This document shows, piece by piece, positions 34,553 to 39,256 of a DNA stretch of 39,256 nucleotides (the stretch's first letter is position 1; each line of letters starts with the position of its first letter). The position numbers and the translations under genes are program-made. Source of the DNA: an uncultured Acidobacteriia bacterium (lineage in GTDB: Bacteria; Acidobacteriota; Terriglobia; Bryobacterales; Bryobacteraceae); assembly GCA_903825445.1 (NCBI GenBank), contig CAIKAS010000233.1, positions 1-39,256 on the forward strand. Direction: 5' to 3'. Below the pieces are notes generated by a model that was not told the origin of the DNA, searched no databases, and was given only the letters and a program-made list of their open reading frames with translations.

Positions 34553-35289
34553 GCAGACCGGCGGCGAACCGCTGCACCGAAGGCCTGCCAGATGCGCCAG
34601 TTACCCCCGGCTTCTTCCAACATGCGTTCGGGGTGAAACTGTAATCCGGCTACAAAATCAGCTTTCGGATCACAAAATGCTTCGACAAGGCCATCTTCGG
34701 CGAACGCCATGGGCTGAAAGCGAGATGCCAAAACACGCACTCCCTGATGATGGTAGCTGTTCACCTGCAATGTATCGCGCCGATACCATTTCTCCAAGAG
34801 GCTTCCCGGGACGATGGAAACCGGATGGCGGTAAGTATCGTAATGTGCAGGATTGAGATGGAGCAGGGATGAATTTTTTTCTTTTTGCACATCGCCGTAG
34901 AGCGAGCCGCCACAGACCACATTGAGCATTTGCGATCCGCGGCAGATGCCGAGAACGGGAAGTCCTGCACGCAATGCATGGCGAACGAGCCGGATTTCGA
35001 TTTGGTCTTTGAGCGGATGCGTGGCGCCGACATGTTGCAGGTTCTCCGGCAGAGCGTCGTAATGCCGCGGCTCAATGTCCTCGCCTTCCACAAGAAGGAG
35101 TCCCGCCATTCCGGACATGTAACCCGGAAGGCAGCCCGATGCACCATCAGCGACGGGGACTATTACGGGGAGCAGCCCCAGGCGGATCAGGAGCGCCAAA
35201 TGATACTCGCCAACGTAATCGATGTATTTGTGCTTGCGCGTAGTTCTGCGGGTGACGACAAGAACGGGCGGGCGTGTCTTTTGTGGCAT
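34549..35289 (-). CDS. Class I glutamine-amidotransferase-like hydrolase (PuuD/peptidase C26 family)
   Basis: A 246-aa hydrolase of the gamma-glutamyl-gamma-aminobutyrate hydrolase family. The nucleophile elbow GICRGSQMLNV (Cys), the YHHQGV segment and the LQFHPER histidine/glutamate give a complete Cys-His-Glu triad. The N-terminal VLVVTRRTTRKHKYIDYVGE is typical of PuuD-like proteins, which have no synthase partner. It starts 6 nt after the aminotransferase stop, so the two are probably co-transcribed and act on the same amino or glutamyl compound; the actual substrate is unknown. Puu pathway genes are otherwise absent. Confidence 0.88.
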   Translation of the reverse strand: MPQKTRPPVLVVTRRTTRKHKYIDYVGEYHLALLIRLGLLPVIVPVADGASGCLPGYMSGMAGLLLVEGEDIEPRHYDALPENLQHVGATHPLKDQIEIRLVRHALRAGLPVLGICRGSQMLNVVCGGSLYGDVQKEKNSSLLHLNPAHYDTYRHPVSIVPGSLLEKWYRRDTLQVNSYHHQGVRVLASRFQPMAFAEDGLVEAFCDPKADFVAGLQFHPERMLEEAGGNWRIWQAFGAAVRRRSA

Positions 35290-35295
35290 CCGCGT

Positions 35296-36423
35296 CTACC
35301 GGAGCAGCATCCGGAGAGCCTCCACTAACCGGGCGTCCTTCTCGCGCCCCTGCGAGGCAACACGAATGTGGAAATTGTCCATGCCGATTTTGTTGGAGCA
35401 GTCGCGAACGTACATGCGGTGCTCGTTGAGCAGCCGGGCCTGGAGCTCACGCGCCGTCGTACCGCCTTTTATCCGGAACAGCACGAAGTTCGCGCCTGTC
35501 GGATAGACATCGATCTCCGGCATGGACTGCAGGGCCGCGAAGAGCCAGCGAACATCCCCGACCAGCCGCTTTCTCGCTATATGATATTCCGCGTCAGTGG
35601 AGGGCAGCAGGGAGAGGAAATACTGAGCGAGCGTATTCACATTCCAGGTAGGAATGAACTGGCGCATTCGGTTCAACACGAAGAGATTGCTGCTGTAGCA
35701 ATACCCTAGGCGCAAACCGGGCACGCCGCAATGCTTACTCATGCTCCGCACGAGCAGGAGATTCGAAAACCGGTCGGCAATCGGAAGCAGGCTCGGCACG
35801 GTATCGCCGGCGAAGTCAATGAACGATTCGTCGACGATGACGAGTTCCATATCCTTCGCCCGGCGCAGAAACTCATTCATCTCGCCCAGCGAGAAGAGCT
35901 GGCCTGTGGGATTGCCGGGATTGATGATGAGAAGTGCTTTCAAGCCGCGCTTGCGCGCCCAGGTGAGATACTGCATCAAATCCAGCTGGTAGTTTTCCCC
36001 CGGCTTCAACGCGAAAAGTTCGGCATCGCGCTGGTCCTTGAGCTTTTCGATGTATTCGCCAAAGGTGGGAACCGGAACGGCGATACGGTCAATCAGCGTG
36101 GTATTGATCAGCACGATGAGCTCGGTAGCGCCATTGCCGATGATCAGATGGTCCGGGTTTACGTTCAGCACGGTGGCCAGATGCTTCTGGCTTGTTGCAG
36201 GATTGCTGGAGGGATAAGACTTGATGAGGTTCAGGAAATTCTCGGTGAGATTCCTGAGCATCCCCGGCGTCGGGTAATACGGGTTGGCGATAAAGCAGAA
36301 GTCGGTGATCTCTTTGGCTTCCTCGTAGCCCACCAACTCCGCCAGAGACGGTGAATGGGAAGTTTCGTAGAAGAGATGTTTCCTCAATTCCGACGGCGAG
36401 GTATCGGTGCTCACGGCTTCCAT
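35296..36423 (-). CDS. PLP-dependent aminotransferase class I/II (HisC/CobD-like)
   Basis: A fold-type I PLP enzyme of about 375 aa. It shows the N-terminal ANPYYPTPG, GNGATELIVLINTTL, the NPGNPTGQLFS block, the PLP-nitrogen Asp in LVIVDESFIDFAGD, and the Schiff-base lysine in SMSKHCGVPGLRLGY. The C-terminal ANFVLFRI strand and the NFHIRV substrate-carboxylate arginine are typical of histidinol-phosphate aminotransferase and L-threonine-phosphate decarboxylase relatives. Start choice: GGAGG lies four bases before ATG 36423, while ATG 36441 upstream has no ribosome binding site. The partner amidohydrolase follows at once, pointing to a specialised pathway rather than histidine synthesis; no his or cob genes are near. 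Confidence 0.86.
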   Translation of the reverse strand: MEAVSTDTSPSELRKHLFYETSHSPSLAELVGYEEAKEITDFCFIANPYYPTPGMLRNLTENFLNLIKSYPSSNPATSQKHLATVLNVNPDHLIIGNGATELIVLINTTLIDRIAVPVPTFGEYIEKLKDQRDAELFALKPGENYQLDLMQYLTWARKRGLKALLIINPGNPTGQLFSLGEMNEFLRRAKDMELVIVDESFIDFAGDTVPSLLPIADRFSNLLLVRSMSKHCGVPGLRLGYCYSSNLFVLNRMRQFIPTWNVNTLAQYFLSLLPSTDAEYHIARKRLVGDVRWLFAALQSMPEIDVYPTGANFVLFRIKGGTTARELQARLLNEHRMYVRDCSNKIGMDNFHIRVASQGREKDARLVEALRMLLR

Positions 36424-36574
36424 CATTCCTCCGGTTCGCATCTGGTGCGTGGTGATTATCCTGGCCTTATTTTACAATGCTGCGGAGCAGCCAATGTTAG
36501 TTTTGACCGCCGGCCAGGCGACGCGACAGTGGCGCGGGGCGGGACTGCTTGTTACAGGCATATAGACTGGAAGT

Positions 36575-36715
36575 ATGTGGATCATCGTGGTCGCAACTGC
36601 GGTGATTCTGTCACTCGCTGTGGGACGCGCCGTAGTAAAACGCCGGAAGGATCAGCAGCTTTTGACAATGCGTGATCATCTGAATCGCATCTCGCGCAAT
36701 TGGGATGATACGTAG
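36575..36715 (+). CDS. Possible small single-span membrane protein (46 aa)
   Basis: A 46-codon frame with GGAAG just before its ATG. An N-terminal transmembrane helix (WIIVVATAVILSLAVGRAVV) is followed by a basic stop-transfer (KRRK) and a charged cytosolic helix ending in NWDDT. This layout (N-out, positive-inside) is typical of real small membrane proteins. It lies in the 420-bp gap between the aminotransferase and the next exported protein, on the opposite strand to the former. No family is recognised. Confidence 0.4.
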   Translation: MWIIVVATAVILSLAVGRAVVKRRKDQQLLTMRDHLNRISRNWDDT

Positions 36716-36862
36716 TCAGGAATTCAGTCCGCGGGGGGCACGACAGCACACGGTGTAATCCTATTGGCCAGTCAAGTGCCTCGCCGCCAGTCGCGGAAAC
36801 CAACTGCTGGGGCCAAATCCATACTTCGAATTCGTCCTATAATTTAGTCGGGAGCTTCGAAA

Positions 36863-37953
36863 ATGCGTGCTTCTTCGTGTTGTGTTGGAGTCGCCTTGCT
36901 GATTGCGGCCGCTGGTCCGGCGTTGCCTCAAAGTGGCGAAAGTTTCGCGTGCCCTGCCGGCGGTGGTAGCAGCGGAAGTCAGAACGACCGCGCAGGAAAT
37001 CGGGTCTTCACTTTCAATCCCCCTATATCGCGGTGAAGGGGCTCCCGGGTGCGCCGTTTTCCGGGCAGCAGAGCTCCGTCCAGTCGAACACTCCGGCAAA
37101 TGGCACACGTCCGGCGCAACCGGGGATGGGCGCGCCTCTGATGTATCGCGACGCACAGGGCCGGACCCGTTTCGATGCCAGGATCGCTCCGGCGACCGCC
37201 AATGCGGGGCCGCAGATTGTGGGACTGGCCGAAATCATGGATTCCGTGGCCGGGTACCGTTATATCCTCGACGATTTCCATAAGGTTGCGTATCGCACGA
37301 CACCCTGTATGTGGCCAGTCGGGTCGGGCGCTTTCACTACCGCCACGCTGCCACCCGCCGCCGTTGCGAAAGGGATCACGCGCACCACGGAGGATCTGGG
37401 AACGCAAACCATGTCAGGCGTAACAGTGACCGGCACCCGGTATACGACGACGTTTCCTCCCGGAACCTACCAGGGCAACGATGGGCCCGTCACCACAGTG
37501 GAGGAGGACTGGCACTCCGCTCAGTTCGGGTTAAATTTTTTGACGAAGAATGCGTTTCCCGACCGCGAGAATACGCAGATGATGATGAATTTCAATGCCG
37601 CTGAGCCGGATCCTGCACTTTTTCAGGTTCCCGATGGCTATCAGATTGTGGATGAGAACGCGCAATTTACTATCACGATTCCGCCTGCGGGGCCGCCTCA
37701 AGATCATCCGGGGGCGCTGGGGCGGTTGGCCCCAGTCAGTCCGTCGCTGGCGCAGAGTGCGGTTAACGCTTGCCGGGCTGTTATGGGCGGTGGCCGTTCC
37801 ATCGGACCTACCGGATCGGTCTTTCAATACAGAGGTCCTTCTATGATGCCTATGACCATGACGGGAGCGCCTTATTCCGGGCAGATGTCCAGCCAAACCG
37901 TGCAAACACTCGCCAGCAATACGCACGTGTTCAGGCAAAGTTGCGGATTTTGA
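36863..37953 (+). pseudogene. Exported hypothetical protein, frameshifted
   Basis: ATG 36863, with GGGAG 8 nt upstream and TATAAT at 36838-36843, opens a 57-codon frame with a signal peptide (CCVGVALLIAAAGPALPQ) that stops at 37034. The mature part continues in another frame to 37953: VKGLPGAPFSGQQ, MYRDAQGRTRFDARI, YRYILDDFHKVAYRT and GTRYTTTFPPGTY. Adding one C to the run 37019-37023 would join them as FNPPYIAVKGLPGAPFSG. The YRD.QGRTR block is familiar from acidobacterial exported proteins of unknown function. The last third is Gln/Met/Ser-rich. It is either broken or a sequencing indel. Confidence 0.65.
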
Positions 37954-38106
37954 AAGCACTGAGAGTGCAGACCGTAAAACCGAAAATTGGAGCAGAAGTT
38001 AGCAGATTGCCCGGGGCGGAACGACGAGCCACAACCGGGCTTCAAACGGGATAAACCGGGAAACAAAGGGCTGGAATTCCTCGGTTCTGGCAACTACAAT
38101 TCCGGC

Positions 38107-38409
38107 ATGGCAGAGCAAAAGAGGAAAACGGGTCAAAATCGCGGAAGATCGGAAGTGTCGGTACCAGCCTCGTCGAAGGCAGCGTGTTTATACCCCATCA
38201 GGACCCTTGAGGATCTCCGCCAGATTGATCCCGAATCGATCATCGACTTGACCGACGAAGTGAACGCGAACTGGCGGGACATTCTCCGGGCTAATCCAGA
38301 CGACCCACGGTTCAAAGCACCGCCGGGAATCTCCGTCATCAACCTAGGACGGGCAATCGGTGATCCGCTTTCGATCTTGGTCAAGAAAGAGCGGAGGAAC
38401 AAGGCATGA
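38107..38409 (+). CDS. Hypothetical protein (100 aa)
   Basis: A 100-aa soluble protein with a basic N-terminus (MAEQKRKTGQNRGRSE) and an ordered-looking core (PIRTLEDLRQIDPESIIDLT, then DEVNANWRDILRANPDDPRF), ending in a lysine/arginine cluster (VKKERRNKA). ATG 38107 was chosen because the open frame upstream (to 37987) has no initiator with a ribosome binding site and overlaps unstructured sequence; even this start has only a weak site. No family recognised. Confidence 0.5.
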   Translation: MAEQKRKTGQNRGRSEVSVPASSKAACLYPIRTLEDLRQIDPESIIDLTDEVNANWRDILRANPDDPRFKAPPGISVINLGRAIGDPLSILVKKERRNKA

Positions 38410-38574
38410 CGCTAACTGCCTCGGTATTAACGCCACTATTGCCTCCCCCCTGGTCCGGAATGATGGTTTTGGTGACGGTCAGGCCCGTGGCTGATTATTT
38501 CGAAACGCCCCGATTATCGAGGCAACTTGACGGGGAGTAGTGGAGGTAAGGGATTCGGGCGATAATGGACCTGT

Positions 38575-39048
38575 TTGAAATCCCCAACTGAAGATGACCT
38601 CCGAAGGTCCATTCCGCACCTAGCCTTCGAGTTTCACTATTTCCGCCTTTTCGCCCGCCGAGATGTTCCGTTCACTCTCGGTCATGGCTGTGCGCAAGCG
38701 ATGGGCTACGCGTTCCTCGTTCATCTGCGTAATCTACTCGACTTTTTTTACGTGACTGAGGGCCGTGAAGACGACCTCCTTGCAGCCGACTTCACAACGG
38801 TGTTTAAACGCTTTTCCCCGGTGGACGCTCCGACCACTTGGGATCTGACTGCAATAAAAACCGAAGTGAGTAAGCGGCTTGCGCATCTGACGGCCCATCG
38901 GTGGCGGGAAAGCCCGGCCCCTAGCATGGACTTCTACGACACGTGCGTCCCCACGATCAACGGTCTAATTACGGCGTTCCGGGATGTCTTGCCGGTGGAT
39001 TTGAAAGCAGACCTCGACGCCGCAATGAGCAGATTCCCCACCAGGTAA
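38575..39048 (+). CDS. Hypothetical protein (about 157 aa)
   Basis: A soluble, helix-rich protein: LAFEFHYFRLFARRDVPFTL, MGYAFLVHLRNLLDFFYVTE, VSKRLAHLTAHRWRE, NGLITAFRDVLPVDLKADLD. No family is recognised, though the LRNLLDFF...HLTAHR pattern has the look of a conserved domain. The frame begins at TTG 38575 without a ribosome binding site. ATG 38565, in another frame, could be the true start if the C-run at 38583-38586 contained one base fewer (giving MDLFEIPTEDDLRRS). Confidence 0.55.
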   Translation: MKSPTEDDLRRSIPHLAFEFHYFRLFARRDVPFTLGHGCAQAMGYAFLVHLRNLLDFFYVTEGREDDLLAADFTTVFKRFSPVDAPTTWDLTAIKTEVSKRLAHLTAHRWRESPAPSMDFYDTCVPTINGLITAFRDVLPVDLKADLDAAMSRFPTR

Positions 39049-39050
39049 GC

Positions 39051-39256
39051 GATATCGCTTGGGTTGTTTCAGATCACCGGACACATTTAGCTCCCGGATC
39101 TGCGGGGCAGCTGCAATGGCATTTGAATAACGATTATCACCGTCATCCCCGATTGCCCGACCGGGTGAGTCAGGCGTTTTGCTTAGTTCTTTGGTTTCTG
39201 AACGACGTGAATAGCGAAAGAATACCCGGAGCAGATATCAAGGCTGCAATGAAGGC
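39051..39256 (+). CDS. Possible partial open frame at window edge
   Basis: A frame without stops runs from inside the previous gene's end to the last base, reading DIAWVVSDHRTH, WHLNNDYHRHPRLPDRVSQA and LVLWFLNDVNSERIPGADIK. It has no obvious start codon or ribosome binding site. It could be the continuation of the 38575 gene across another C-run (39036-39039) or a chance frame. Confidence 0.2.

Overview
The window looks like a chromosomal segment of an Acidobacteriota bacterium, probably of the Solibacter/Bryobacter type. This is inferred from the gene families present: CRTAC1 (FG-GAP plus ASPIC/UnbV), a TPR-containing multihaem cytochrome, a PEP-CTERM protein, a BlaI/BlaR1 pair with a TonB tail, and moderately high GC. 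No rRNA, phage, integrase, insertion sequence or CRISPR array is visible. The only RNA gene seen is tRNA-Ile(CAU).

Region 1 (127-4459, minus strand) is a hexarate catabolic operon, garD-gudP-gudD, placed directly behind tRNA-Ile(CAU). Region 2 (4496-15255, minus) is an envelope redox module. Six genes run nose to tail, four of their five junctions being ATGA stop/start overlaps: a haem-tailed TolB-like propeller, a CRTAC1 protein, a YVTN propeller fused to a di-haem cytochrome, a second propeller, a RidA enzyme and an orphan solute-binding protein. A seven-haem TPR cytochrome lies just upstream. Region 3 (15404-22236) holds a small exported protein, a short SecA paralogue, a PEP-CTERM protein, a dihydropteroate synthase with a very long repetitive disordered tail, and a DHA2-type efflux pump.

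Region 4 (22239-24956) is a patchwork: an exported hypothetical protein, a RelE-like toxin with its XRE antitoxin and operator, an isolated 20-bp palindrome, and an RHH (CopG-type) antitoxin-like gene bracketed by two copies of a 39-41 bp repeat. Region 5 (24894-30196, plus) is the ilvB-ilvN-ilvC-cimA operon. It is preceded by a Val/Ile-rich leader peptide and mutually exclusive antiterminator/terminator hairpins, i.e. classical transcription attenuation. CimA indicates isoleucine synthesis from pyruvate through citramalate. ilvB as given carries a one-base frameshift in a C-run.

Region 6 (30187-39256) holds a tannase/feruloyl-esterase family enzyme, the BlaI/BlaR1-TonB pair, a GAF-GGDEF diguanylate cyclase, an aminotransferase/glutamine-amidotransferase pair, a frameshifted exported protein and several unrecognised small genes. 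The most notable points are the coupled redox operon, the FolP repeat tail, the ilv attenuator, the repeat-flanked RHH gene and the recurring indels in C-runs.
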